Origin: DASYTH01 sp045806965 | Lineage (GTDB): Bacteria; Actinomycetota; Actinomycetes; Mycobacteriales; Pseudonocardiaceae | Length of the DNA stretch: 64,000 nt | Direction: 5' to 3' | Assembly: GCA_045806965.1 (NCBI GenBank) | Contig: JBJMIG010000042.1 | Location: 1 to 64,000, forward strand | Part shown: piece after piece, positions 43,079-51,360 of the stretch | How positions within the stretch are numbered: the stretch's first letter is position 1 | How the letters are laid out: every line of letters begins with the position of its first letter | Position numbers and translations under genes: made by a program | The notes under the pieces: model-generated | Told to the model about the DNA's origin: nothing | What the model saw: only the letters and a program-made list of their open reading frames with translations | Database searches by the model: none

Positions 43079-44065
43079 TCAGGACCCGGTCGGGGGTAGT
43101 AGCCGGTTGCGCGGCGGGTGGATGTCGGCGTCCTCGAGTGCCGACATGACCTTCGCCCGGAGTGCCCGCTGCACCGCGAACTGCCGGCCGGGCCGCACCT
43201 TCACGGTCAGCCGGACGACGATCCCTTCGGTCGTGATCTTCTCGACGCCGAGCACCTCGGGCGATTCGAGCGCGTCCTCGGACAGCGGCTCGGCCGAGGT
43301 GACCTCGCCGGCCACTCTGGCGAGCAGTTCGGTCGCCTTGTCCACGTCGGTGCCGTGGGCCAGCGGCAGGTCGACGACGGCCACCGCGAAGCCCTGGCTG
43401 GAGTTGCCGACCCGGAGGATCTCGCCGTTGCGTACGTACCAGACCGTCCCGTTCACGTCGCGCAGCGTGGTCACCCGCAGCCCGACCGCCTCGACCACCC
43501 CGCTGGCCGCGCCGACGTCGACCACGTCACCGACGCCGTACTGGTCCTCGAGCACCATGAAGATCCCGGACAGGAAGTCCTTCACCACGTTCTGTGCGCC
43601 GAAGCCGAGCGCCACGCCCACGATGCCGGCGGAGGCCACGATCGGCGCCAGGTTCAGCCCGAGCTCACCGAGGATGAGGACGAACGCCAGGCCGAAGACG
43701 AGAACCGAGACGATCGAGTTGAGGACCGAGCCGATCGTCCTGGCCCGTTGCGAGCGGCGCTCGGAGACCAGCGCGCCCAACGCCTGCGGGGCCCGCTCCT
43801 TGAGCGGGCGCAGCAGCGTGGGAGTGTTCTCGCCGGTGTTGCTGGTCAGCCGGTCGATGAGGCGTTTGGCCAGGTACCGCACCAGGACGGCGATCACGAG
43901 GATCATCAGGATGCGCAGCGGCCTGGCCACCAGCCAGTCGGCGGACGCGGCCAGCCACTCGTTGTGGGTCAGCTGGTAGACGTGCTGGCACCAGGTGCCG
44001 TCCTGGCGGACACAGGCCGGCGGCTCGGTCAGTAACGGAAGTACGGTAGTCATCCTCGTCGTCAT
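43079..44065 (-). CDS. MscS-family mechanosensitive channel
   Basis: This 328-residue small-conductance channel has three N-terminal spans (LRILMILVIAVLVRYLA; SVLNSIVSVLVFGLAFVLIL; the pore helix NLAPIVASAGIVGVALGFGA, then QNVVKDFLSGIF). The MscS beta domain follows (MVLEDQYGVGDVVDVGAASG, VVEAVGLRVTTLRDVNGTVW), then a short C-terminal alpha/beta domain. It releases osmolytes upon hypo-osmotic stress. Two ATGs (44065, 44053) are possible. It is divergent from the HNH gene with 101 bp between starts. It is not part of the mycobacterial gene order, so it is an insertion next to glbO. Confidence 0.92.
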   Translation of the reverse strand: MTTRMTTVLPLLTEPPACVRQDGTWCQHVYQLTHNEWLAASADWLVARPLRILMILVIAVLVRYLAKRLIDRLTSNTGENTPTLLRPLKERAPQALGALVSERRSQRARTIGSVLNSIVSVLVFGLAFVLILGELGLNLAPIVASAGIVGVALGFGAQNVVKDFLSGIFMVLEDQYGVGDVVDVGAASGVVEAVGLRVTTLRDVNGTVWYVRNGEILRVGNSSQGFAVAVVDLPLAHGTDVDKATELLARVAGEVTSAEPLSEDALESPEVLGVEKITTEGIVVRLTVKVRPGRQFAVQRALRAKVMSALEDADIHPPRNRLLPPTGS

Positions 44066-44166
44066 CGTCGCCGACCCTACGACCGGCCGTTCGACGCCGG
44101 TTCACCGGATCTTCCCAACCGTGAACCGAGACACGTTGGCCAAGCCGCGTGCGTTAGGGGTGTGGT

Positions 44167-44847
44167 TTGTGGTCGAATTTGGCTGCACCGGTGGAGGTGG
44201 TGGGCGTGCCCGACCGACATCTCAGCCCGATCGGCGCCCCTCGTGGGCCAGCGCCGCGGTCCTCCGCGTGTCCGGAGCCGGACACCACCGGGCCGCCAGC
44301 CGCGGAGTCGCCGCCGATCGGGTTGCCCTCCTGGGGCCGACGCAGGGTTCTCCTGCTCAACGCCACCTTCGAGCCGCTCACCGCGCTCCCGCTGCGCCGT
44401 GCGGTGGTCCTGGTGGTGTGCGGCAAGGCGGAGGTCGTGCACGGCGACCCGGCCGGGCTCATGGTGCACTCGGCCACATCCAGCCTGGTGGTGCCGTCGG
44501 TGATCCGGCTGAGCAACTACGTCCGGGTGCCGTATCGCGCCAAGGTGCCGCTCACCAGGGCCGGTCTCATGCACCGCGACCGCTACCGCTGCGGCTACTG
44601 CGGGGCTCGCGCGGAGACCGTCGACCATGTGGTGCCCCGGAGCAGGGGCGGGCAGCACACCTGGCAGAACTGCGTCGCCTCGTGCGCCAAGTGCAACCAC
44701 CGAAAGGCCGACAAGCTGCTCACTGAACTGGGCTGGCGGCTGCGAGTGGTGCCGACCGCGCCGCGCGGTCCGCACTGGCGGCTGCTCGCCGGCGTGCTCG
44801 AGGCCGATCCGCTCTGGTTGCCCTACCTGGGGGAGCCGGCCGCCTGA
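44167..44847 (+). CDS. HNH endonuclease-family protein
   Basis: This 226-residue protein has a C-terminal HNH nuclease fold: YRCGYCGARAETVDHVVPRS, then RGGQHTWQNCVASCAKCNHR and KADK. Two CxxC zinc pairs frame the DHVVP His and the Asn/His of the motif. The N-terminal 50 residues are Pro/Ser-rich and may be disordered. RVLLLNATFEPLTALPLRRA, then VVLVV, marks a conserved actinobacterial subfamily whose role is not established; defence or DNA repair are guesses. The GTG at 44167 was taken; a later start near the VLLLNATFEPL block is possible. The position matches Rv2469c next to glbO and DUF5130. Confidence 0.88.
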   Translation: MWSNLAAPVEVVGVPDRHLSPIGAPRGPAPRSSACPEPDTTGPPAAESPPIGLPSWGRRRVLLLNATFEPLTALPLRRAVVLVVCGKAEVVHGDPAGLMVHSATSSLVVPSVIRLSNYVRVPYRAKVPLTRAGLMHRDRYRCGYCGARAETVDHVVPRSRGGQHTWQNCVASCAKCNHRKADKLLTELGWRLRVVPTAPRGPHWRLLAGVLEADPLWLPYLGEPAA

Positions 44848-44874
44848 GTTGAGACGGCGCGTGAGACGGCGCGG

Positions 44875-45072
44875 TCAGGCGGCGAGCCGGCGGGTGACCC
44901 GGGTGCCGGCGGTGACTCGGGTGCCCCGCGTGACCCGGGTGCCGGCCGTGACCCTGGTGCCCCGCGTGACCCGGGTTCCTCTGGTTACCCGGGTGCCCAG
45001 CTCCACTACCACGCTTGGTTCATCCATGGCTTTGACCATAGTCACCTGATTGGCCGAACGCATAGAACACAT
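44875..45072 (-). CDS. Small protein made of six GTRVT repeats
   Basis: This 65-residue protein has an N-terminus MCSMRSANQVTMVKAMDEPS, then VVVEL, followed by six perfect hexapeptide units GTRVT(R/A), ending RRLAA. I know no function or family. The evidence for a real gene is the ribosome site GGAGGT six bases before the ATG at 45072 and codon variation between units (GTA/GTC/GTG Val, CGG/CGA/AGG Arg) that keeps the peptide constant. The alternating Thr-Val-Thr and Arg pattern favours a cationic beta-strand or beta-solenoid. It is convergent with the HNH gene (27 bp between stops). Initiation at internal Met codons (45039, 45027) is possible. Confidence 0.6.
   Translation of the reverse strand: MCSMRSANQVTMVKAMDEPSVVVELGTRVTRGTRVTRGTRVTAGTRVTRGTRVTAGTRVTRRLAA
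44890..44997 (-). repeat. 18-bp tandem repeat, six units
   Basis: Exactly 108 bp comprise six in-frame 18-bp units encoding GTRVT(R/A). Units differ by synonymous changes, so the repeat is under protein-level constraint. Confidence 0.9.
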
Positions 45073-45332
45073 GGCGTGACCTCCAAGCGCAACTCGGCAT
45101 CATCGACGAGTATCACCGGTTCTTGCAAGGGCCGTCCAGGTGAAAGTATGGCTTTGGTTAGTAACCGACAAGTCGCGCTCCGGTGCCGACCAGGTCACCG
45201 GCCGAGTTTGCGGCCGTTCGCCGGCTCCGGCTCGGCTTTCCGCCAGAACGCTCCTGCGTCACTCGGGTGATCGCCGGGTGACCAGCGAGGCACCACGCGG
45301 TCCCGGTCGTCGATCCGCTACCGTTTCCTCCC

Positions 45333-45590
45333 GTGAGTGTCGTCCAGACCGTTCTCGTCTTCGCGGCCATCCCGGCGGCGATCTACGCCGTGGTCGCGCT
45401 GCTGACCTTGCGCGACCGGGTGACCAAGCCCCCGAGGTACCGTCCCGGCCAGCCGTGGGACTACCCGCCGGTGTGGTGGACGGCCAACCCGGCGGGCGTC
45501 GGCTCGGCCGCCGGAGCCGACCGCACCGCCCCCCCGGCGTCCGGCGCGGCGAAGCGCACGGCCAAGGGAGGTGCCCGTGGCAGCTGGTGA
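45333..45590 (+). CDS. ctaJ: Small membrane protein, likely aa3-type cytochrome oxidase subunit CtaJ
   Basis: This 85-residue protein has one N-terminal membrane helix (SVVQTVLVFAAIPAAIYAVV, then ALLTL), a short basic-proline segment (RDRVTKPPRYRPGQPWDYPP, VWWTANP) and an Ala/Lys-rich tail. Small proteins of this type directly before a DUF5130 gene are annotated in mycobacteria and relatives as CtaJ, an accessory subunit of the aa3 oxidase in the III-IV supercomplex. The GTG at 45333 follows a TACCGT box by only eight bases, so it may be leaderless. The 3' end overlaps the DUF5130 gene by 14 bp, implying one operon. Without comparison to a confirmed CtaJ the name stays provisional. Confidence 0.6.
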   Translation: MSVVQTVLVFAAIPAAIYAVVALLTLRDRVTKPPRYRPGQPWDYPPVWWTANPAGVGSAAGADRTAPPASGAAKRTAKGGARGSW

Positions 45591-46074
45591 GCTGGTTCCG
45601 GCTGGCGAGGTCCAGGTGCCGGTCATCGAGGATGCCGAGCACGGTTACGCGGCCGCGGTGACCGCGAGCGGCCGGATCTCCGTGGCGCGGGTCCGTCAGC
45701 GGGTGGCGCCCGATTTGCCGTTCAGTCCCGTGCAGCTGGCCAGGCTGGACGAGGCGCTGACCCTGTCGTCCCGGGCCACCGGCCTGAACTTCAGCGTGTA
45801 CGTGGGGGATCTCGGCCGGGACACCCGGGAGGGCGCCGAGGCGCTGCACGCCAGCCACGACCGGGCCGCGTCCGAGTCGGTGCTGCTGGCCGTGTCCCCC
45901 GGCCAACGCCGGGTCGAGATCGTCACCGGGGCCGAGGCCGCCCGTCGCCTACCGGACCGGGCCTGCAACCTGGCCGTTATGAGCATGGTCGCCTCGTTCA
46001 AGGAGGGTGACCTGATCGGCGGTCTGGTGAGCGCCCTGCGCATGCTGAGCGACCAGGCCGGCAAGAGGTCGTAG
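45577..46074 (+). CDS. DUF5130 family protein
   Basis: This 165-residue protein corresponds to the actinobacterial DUF5130 family, related in fold to TPM-domain proteins. Key phrases are LARLDEALTLSSRATGLNFS, VYVGDLGRDTREGAEALHAS and SVLLAVSPGQRRVEIVTGAE. The order of strands and the GLxFSVYVG motif resemble the TPM phosphatase-like fold, but no catalytic Asp cluster is evident. GGGAGG five bases before the GTG at 45577 sets the start. It is coupled to the small oxidase-like protein before it. In mycobacteria the orthologous position is Rv2468c. Confidence 0.82.
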   Translation: MAAGELVPAGEVQVPVIEDAEHGYAAAVTASGRISVARVRQRVAPDLPFSPVQLARLDEALTLSSRATGLNFSVYVGDLGRDTREGAEALHASHDRAASESVLLAVSPGQRRVEIVTGAEAARRLPDRACNLAVMSMVASFKEGDLIGGLVSALRMLSDQAGKRS

Positions 46075-46136
46075 TTTCGCGTCTACGGCATGCCGTTCGC
46101 GGCCTGGGTCCGGCTCCACAGCTCCGCTGACGTGGA

Positions 46137-46472
46137 GCGGAAGGTGACATTCCTTCGCTTCTAGCTGTACCCGGCCATCACCTTGGTGGCGGTCGGCCGG
46201 CCGCACGTCGCCGAGCGCGGAGCGTCGAGCGCGGAGGTAGCGCGGAATGTCACCTTGCGCGTGTAGAACCGCATGAAGGTGACCTTCCGCTGTACGCGCT
46301 GACGCGCTCCGGAGCTGTGCGAGTCGGCCGCCGGTGTCTGGACTGACGAGCAGCGCAGCGAGCGAGGAACGAGCGAGTGAGCAGCGCAGGAGGGAAGACA
46401 TCGGCTCAACGGCCGCGAGCCGCGCGAACGAGCTTGCGAGTGAGCGCCGAAGATACAGCGGAATGTCACCTT
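46137..46472. repeat. Interspersed AAGGTGACATTCC repeats in inverted pairs
   Basis: Four copies of a 13-bp core lie in the 536-bp gene-free interval after DUF5130: AAGGTGACATTCC at 46141-46153, its reverse complement GGAATGTCACCTT at 46244-46256, AAGGTGACCTTCC at 46276-46288, and GGAATGTCACCTT again at 46460-46472. Flanks are shared too (GCGGA before copy 1, TACAGCGGA or CCGCTGTA around copies 3 and 4). Copies 1/2 and 3/4 face each other. The DNA between them (46330-46450) is GAGC-rich and does not code. No transposase is present. Confidence 0.8.
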
Positions 46473-46610
46473 GCGCCGTATTCCTGGCGTGCTCCCGACT
46501 GGTCGCCGGTCGAGCGGTGGTGCGCCTGCCGCGCTGGCTGTGGCAACCCGCTGGATGGCTGGTCAGCCGACCCGAGCGCGAATGGCGCCCCACGGCCGTG
46601 CGCCGGGTGG

Positions 46611-49175
46611 TCAGCTTCCGTCGAACTCGCGCGCGGCCAGGGCGCGGACGATGCCGGCGCGGCCCTCGGAGACCAGGCGGCGCAGGGCGGGCGGGTGCGA
46701 CTCGTCGGCCAGCCAGGCGTCCGCGGCCTCGACCGTCTCCCGGTTCACCGCCCAGGCCGGGAACAGACCGAACACGATCGGTTGGGCCCGCTCACTCGAC
46801 CGGCGCTCCCAGACCCCGGCCACGTCCTCGAAGTACCGCGTGGCGTAGGGCGCCAGTAGCGCCTTCTGGTTCGGGTGCGAGAAGCCGGAGATGATCGACT
46901 CGTTGACCGCGTTGGGCAGGTCGTCGTCGTGCACCGCGCGGCGCCAGGCCTCGTCCTTGGCCGCGACGGCCGGCCGCAGCGCCATGGCCCGCTCGGCGTG
47001 CCGTTGGCCGGTCGCCGTGGAGTCCTGCTTGAGCAGCTCCGCGATCTCCTGCTCGCCCAACTCCCCGTGCGCGACCAGCGCGTGCGACAGCCGCCAACGC
47101 AGGTCGGTGTCGACTACCAGCCCGGGCAGCGGGTCCGAGCCGTCCAGCCAGCCGCGCAGCACGGCCAGCTTCTCCTCGTCCAGCACCGAGGACGCCAGCG
47201 AGTTGACGAAGGCGAGCTGGTGGTCCGAGCCCGGATCGTCGGCCCTGGCCAGTTGCAGCATCCGGTCGGTGAACACCCGCCAGCCGGTCGCCGCCCAGGC
47301 CGGGTCGCCGTAGGACCCGATGGCGGTCTGCGCCTGCATCAGCAGCCGCTGCACCACGCCGACCTCGGTTTCGGCGGGCAGCCCGTGGCAGACCAGGGTG
47401 ACGAAGTCGCGAGCCTTCAGCTCGGCCTCCCTGGTCATCTCCCAGGCGGCCGACCAGCACAGCGTGCGGGGGAGTGGCTCGGTGATGTCGCCGATCCGGT
47501 CGATCAGGGTGGTCAGCGAGTCCGGGTCCAGCCGCATCGTGCAATAGCTCAGGTCGTCGTCGTTGACCAGCAGCAGCTTGCCCCGGGACACCCCGCGCAG
47601 CTCGGGCACGTCGGTGCGACCGCCGTCGACGTCCACCTCGAGCCGGTGGCGCCGGACCAGCTTGCCGGCGGGGTCCTCGTCGTAGATGCCGACCGCCACC
47701 CGATGGGTGCGCAGCTCGCCGCCGCCCGGCTTGGCCCCGCCCTGCACGATGGTGAAATCGGTGAACCGGCCGGCGGAGTCCACCGCGAACGACGGGCGCA
47801 GCGAGTTGAGCCCGGTGGTCTCCAGCCACTGCGCGCTCCACCAGGACAGGTCCCGCCCGGACGCCTCCTCGAGCGCCGCGAGCAGGTCGGCCAGCGTGGC
47901 ATTGCCCCAGGCGTGCTTGCGGAAGTAGACCCGAAGGCCGGACAGGAAGTTCTCGTTGCCGACGTAGGCGGCGAGCTGCTTGAGCACGCTCGCCCCCTTG
48001 GCGTAGGTGATCCCGTCGAAGTTGACCTCTACCGCTTGCAGGTCCGGGATGTCCGCGGCGACCGGATGGGTGGACGGGAGCTGGTCCTGCCGGTAGGCCC
48101 AGGACTTCTCGATGTTGGCGAAGCTGGTCCAGGCGTGCACGTACTCGGTGGCCTCTGCCTGGGCGAGCACGCTGGCGAACGTGGCGAAGGACTCGTTCAG
48201 CCACAGGTCGTCCCACCATCGCATGGTGACCAGGTCGCCGAACCACATGTGGGCCATCTCGTGCAGCACGGTCTCGCACCGGCGCTCGTAGGCGTAACGG
48301 GTGACCCGGCTGCGGAACACGTAGTCCTCGAGGAACGTCACGCAGCCGGCGTTCTCCATGGCACCGGCATTGAACTCGGGGACGAAGCACTGGTCGTACT
48401 TCCCGAACGGGTACGGCACGCCGAAGTTGCGGTGGAAGTAGGCGAAGCCCTGCTTGGTCTCGGTGAACAACCGGTCGGCGTCCATGTGCTCGGCGAGTGA
48501 GGCCCGGCAGTACAACCCGAGCGGGATGGTGGCCTCCGCGTCGCGATACTCGTCGCGCCACTCGGAGTAGGGGCCGGCCACCAGCGCCACCAGATAGGTG
48601 GACATCGGCTTGGTGGTGGGAAACGAGTGCCGTCGCGCACCGTCCGCAGTGTCCTCCGTGGACTCCGCGGCCACGTTGGAGATGGCCAGCCACTGCCGAG
48701 GGGCGTGCACGGTGAGCTGGTAGACCGCCTTCAAATCGGGCTGGTCGAAGCAGGCGAACATCCGCTTGGCGTCCGCGGTCTCGAACTGGGTGTAGACGTA
48801 GACCTTCTTGTCCACCGGGTCGACGAACCGGTGGACTCCCTCGCCGGAGTTCATGTAGCGGCAGCTGGCTCGCACGGTCAGGGTGTTGCGCTGGGCCAGG
48901 TTGGGCAGCGCGATCCCGTCGTCCTCGCGATAGCCGGAGACGTCCAGCGGCACCCCGTTGAGTTCGGCTCCGAGCACCGTGTCGGCGATCAGGTCGATCC
49001 AGGTGTCGGCGCCAGCCTCGCGGCTGCGGAACTGGACCGTGGTGGTCGAGCGGAACACGCCCTCGCCGGGTTGCCCAATGCCGTCGGTGAGATCGAGCTC
49101 GATGGCATACGACTCCACCTCGAGCAACGCCGCGCGGCGCTGTGCTTCGGCACGAGTCAGGTTAGGGGCGGCCAC
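46611..49175 (-). CDS. pepN: Aminopeptidase N
   Basis: This 854-residue M1-family zinc aminopeptidase has the exopeptidase motif GAMENAG near residue 272 and the zinc site HEMAHMWFGD near residues 302-311, with the third ligand Glu in NESFATFAS. The C-terminal ERAP1-like helical domain is complete. It trims N-terminal residues from peptides in the cytoplasm. The GTG start has GAGGTG six bases upstream. It is divergent from the DsbA-like gene by 102 bp, the same arrangement as Rv2467/Rv2466c. Confidence 0.97.
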   Translation of the reverse strand: MAAPNLTRAEAQRRAALLEVESYAIELDLTDGIGQPGEGVFRSTTTVQFRSREAGADTWIDLIADTVLGAELNGVPLDVSGYREDDGIALPNLAQRNTLTVRASCRYMNSGEGVHRFVDPVDKKVYVYTQFETADAKRMFACFDQPDLKAVYQLTVHAPRQWLAISNVAAESTEDTADGARRHSFPTTKPMSTYLVALVAGPYSEWRDEYRDAEATIPLGLYCRASLAEHMDADRLFTETKQGFAYFHRNFGVPYPFGKYDQCFVPEFNAGAMENAGCVTFLEDYVFRSRVTRYAYERRCETVLHEMAHMWFGDLVTMRWWDDLWLNESFATFASVLAQAEATEYVHAWTSFANIEKSWAYRQDQLPSTHPVAADIPDLQAVEVNFDGITYAKGASVLKQLAAYVGNENFLSGLRVYFRKHAWGNATLADLLAALEEASGRDLSWWSAQWLETTGLNSLRPSFAVDSAGRFTDFTIVQGGAKPGGGELRTHRVAVGIYDEDPAGKLVRRHRLEVDVDGGRTDVPELRGVSRGKLLLVNDDDLSYCTMRLDPDSLTTLIDRIGDITEPLPRTLCWSAAWEMTREAELKARDFVTLVCHGLPAETEVGVVQRLLMQAQTAIGSYGDPAWAATGWRVFTDRMLQLARADDPGSDHQLAFVNSLASSVLDEEKLAVLRGWLDGSDPLPGLVVDTDLRWRLSHALVAHGELGEQEIAELLKQDSTATGQRHAERAMALRPAVAAKDEAWRRAVHDDDLPNAVNESIISGFSHPNQKALLAPYATRYFEDVAGVWERRSSERAQPIVFGLFPAWAVNRETVEAADAWLADESHPPALRRLVSEGRAGIVRALAAREFDGS

Positions 49176-49277
49176 TGATCACCTCGGCTTGGTCTGGAAC
49201 TGACAATCGCATCCAATCACGTCGGAGGGACAAACTCGGCGCTGGCGGGGAAGAACCAACGCGACGGCGGAGTTGAC

Positions 49278-49898
49278 GTGGACATGACCGCTCCTGAGAA
49301 GACCAAGGTTGACTTCTACTTTGACCCGGCATGTCCGTTTGCCTGGATCACCTCGCGCTGGATTCTCGAGGTGGAACAGCACCGTGACATCGATCTTCGG
49401 TTCCGGGTGATGAGCCTGTCCGTGCTCAACGAGGGCCGGGACCTGCCGGAGGAGTACCGGGAGATCATGACGAAGGCCTGGGGTCCGGTGCGGGTGGCCA
49501 TCGCCGCGGCGGCCAAGCACGGCGAGGGGGTGCTGCGCGACCTCTACACCGCGATGGGCACCCGGATTCACAACCAGGGCAACACCGACCCCGATGTGGT
49601 GATCAAGGAGGCACTGGCCGAGGTGGGGCTGCCGGCCGAACTGGCCGAGGCCGCGCACAGCACCGAGTGGGACGACGCGCTGCGCAAGAGCCACCACGAG
49701 GGCATGGACCCGGTCGGCATGGACGTGGGGACGCCGACCGTCCACGTGAACGGCGTGGCGTTCTTCGGCCCGGTGCTCACCGCCATTCCGCGCGGTGAGG
49801 AAGCGCTCCGGCTCTTCGACGGAACCGTTGCGGTGGCGAGCTTCCCGAACTTCTTTGAGATAAAGCGCACGCGGACCGGCGAGCTCAACTTCGACTAG
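49278..49898 (+). CDS. DsbA-like thioredoxin-fold protein (Rv2466c-like)
   Basis: This is a 206-residue thioredoxin-fold protein with a helical insertion. The active-site segment reads DFYFDPACPFAWITSRWILE. The first Cys is kept, but the second position of the CxxC is Ala (CPFA), whereas I recall mycobacterial Rv2466c, a mycothiol-dependent oxidoreductase/nitroreductase, having CPWC. It may work as a monothiol enzyme. GTPTVHVNGVAFFGPVL contains the cis-Pro. The GTG at 49278 lies five bases after GGCGGAG; the ATG at 49284 is an alternative. It is divergent from pepN and probably starts its own operon with the aldehyde dehydrogenase 31 bp on. Confidence 0.88.
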   Translation: MDMTAPEKTKVDFYFDPACPFAWITSRWILEVEQHRDIDLRFRVMSLSVLNEGRDLPEEYREIMTKAWGPVRVAIAAAAKHGEGVLRDLYTAMGTRIHNQGNTDPDVVIKEALAEVGLPAELAEAAHSTEWDDALRKSHHEGMDPVGMDVGTPTVHVNGVAFFGPVLTAIPRGEEALRLFDGTVAVASFPNFFEIKRTRTGELNFD

Positions 49899-49929
49899 GG
49901 TCGATGGCAGCCGAGGCAACGGAGGACCA

Positions 49930-51360
49930 ATGGCTGCTCCCGCTACCGCCCGCACCGGCCACGTCATCGGTGGCCGGCGCATCGACGGGTCCGGTGCACA
50001 CATCGACGTGGTGAACCCGGCCACCGAGGAGGTCATCGGCTCGGTGCCGGCCGGCACCGAGGCGGACGTGGACGCCGCCGTGCGAGCGGCCACCGACGCG
50101 TTCGGCGCCTGGGCCGTCACCCCGCTCGCGGAGCGCGCCGCGCTGGTCCGCCGGATCTCCGAAGGCCTGGCCGCGCGGCGCGCCGAGATCGCCGCCACGA
50201 TCACCGCCGAGATGGGTTCGCCGATCGCGTTCTCCACCAGGGTGCAGGCCAGCCTGCCGGCGGCCACCTCCGGCGGGTTGGCCGACCTGCTCGAGGGTGG
50301 CTACTCGTTCAGCGAGGAGGTCGGCAACTCGCTGGTGCTCCGCGAGCCGATCGGCGTGGTCGGCTGCATCACCCCATGGAACTACCCGCTGCACCAGATC
50401 GTGAACAAGGTGGTTCCGGCGCTGGCCGCCGGCTGCACGGTGGTGCTCAAGCCGAGCGAGATCGCTCCGCTCAACGCCAACCTGTTCCTGGAGATCCTGG
50501 CCGCCGCCGGGGTGCCGGACGGTGTGGTGAACCTGGTGCACGGGGTCGGCCCGGTGGTCGGCGAGGCGCTCGCCGCGCACCCGGGCGTGCAGATGATCTC
50601 CTTCACCGGGTCGACCAGGGCCGGTCGCCGGGTCTCCGCGGTGGCCGCGGAGACGGTCAAGCGGGTCACCCTCGAGTTGGGCGGCAAGTCCGCGAACGTG
50701 GTGCTCGACGACGCCGATCTGAGCAAGGCGGTCAAGATCGGCATCGCGAACACGTTCATCAACGGCGGCCAGACGTGCACCGCGTGGACCCGCATGCTGG
50801 TGCCGGCGGACCGGCACGGCGAGGCCGCCGAACTGGCCGCGGCCGCGGCCGCGAAGTACACCGTCGGCGACCCGACCGACGAGTCCACCCGGATCGGCCC
50901 GATGTCCTCGGCCGCCCAGGCCGATCGCGTGTACGGCTATCTGCGCACCGGGGTGGAGGAGGGCGCCGAGGCGGTGTTCGGCGGGCCGGACGCCGGCGGG
51001 CTGCCGGAGCGCGGCGCCTACGTGCCGCCGACGGTGTTCGCGAACGTCCTGCCCGGCATGACCATCGCCCAGGAGGAGATCTTCGGCCCGGTGCTTTCGA
51101 TCATGCCGTACCACGACGAGACCGAGGCGGTCGGCATCGCGAACTCCACCATCTACGGACTGGCCGGCGCGGTGTTCTCGGCGGACACCGACCGCGCCAT
51201 CGCGATGGCCAAGCGGCTGCGTACCGGTCAGGTGGACGTGAACGGCGGCGCGTTCAACCCGATCGCCCCCTTCGGCGGTTACAAGCAGTCCGGCAACGGC
51301 CGTGAGCTCGGCCGCTACGGGCTTGAGGAGTTCACCGAGCTCAAGTCCATTCAGCGCTGA
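49930..51360 (+). CDS. NAD(P)-dependent aldehyde dehydrogenase
   Basis: This 476-residue aldehyde dehydrogenase has the cofactor-site KPSEIAPLNA, FTGSTRAGRRV, LELGGKSANVVLDDAD with the general-base Glu, and NGGQTCTAWTRML with the nucleophilic Cys. The C-terminal FGGYKQSGNGRELGRYGLEE is canonical. It oxidises an unidentified aldehyde to the acid. CGGAGG precedes the ATG at 49930. It follows the DsbA-like gene at 31 bp and overlaps the convergent MBL gene by 20 bp. It is absent from the mycobacterial order at this place, so it belongs to an insertion. Confidence 0.95.
   Translation: MAAPATARTGHVIGGRRIDGSGAHIDVVNPATEEVIGSVPAGTEADVDAAVRAATDAFGAWAVTPLAERAALVRRISEGLAARRAEIAATITAEMGSPIAFSTRVQASLPAATSGGLADLLEGGYSFSEEVGNSLVLREPIGVVGCITPWNYPLHQIVNKVVPALAAGCTVVLKPSEIAPLNANLFLEILAAAGVPDGVVNLVHGVGPVVGEALAAHPGVQMISFTGSTRAGRRVSAVAAETVKRVTLELGGKSANVVLDDADLSKAVKIGIANTFINGGQTCTAWTRMLVPADRHGEAAELAAAAAAKYTVGDPTDESTRIGPMSSAAQADRVYGYLRTGVEEGAEAVFGGPDAGGLPERGAYVPPTVFANVLPGMTIAQEEIFGPVLSIMPYHDETEAVGIANSTIYGLAGAVFSADTDRAIAMAKRLRTGQVDVNGGAFNPIAPFGGYKQSGNGRELGRYGLEEFTELKSIQR

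Noticed and set aside
44890..44997. Short tandem repeats as a CRISPR array
   Set aside because: Units are 18 bp, contiguous without spacers, and in frame within a small gene.
46330..46450. GAGC-rich stretch as a small gene
   Set aside because: Open frames there are low complexity, lack starts with ribosome sites and lie between the interspersed repeats.
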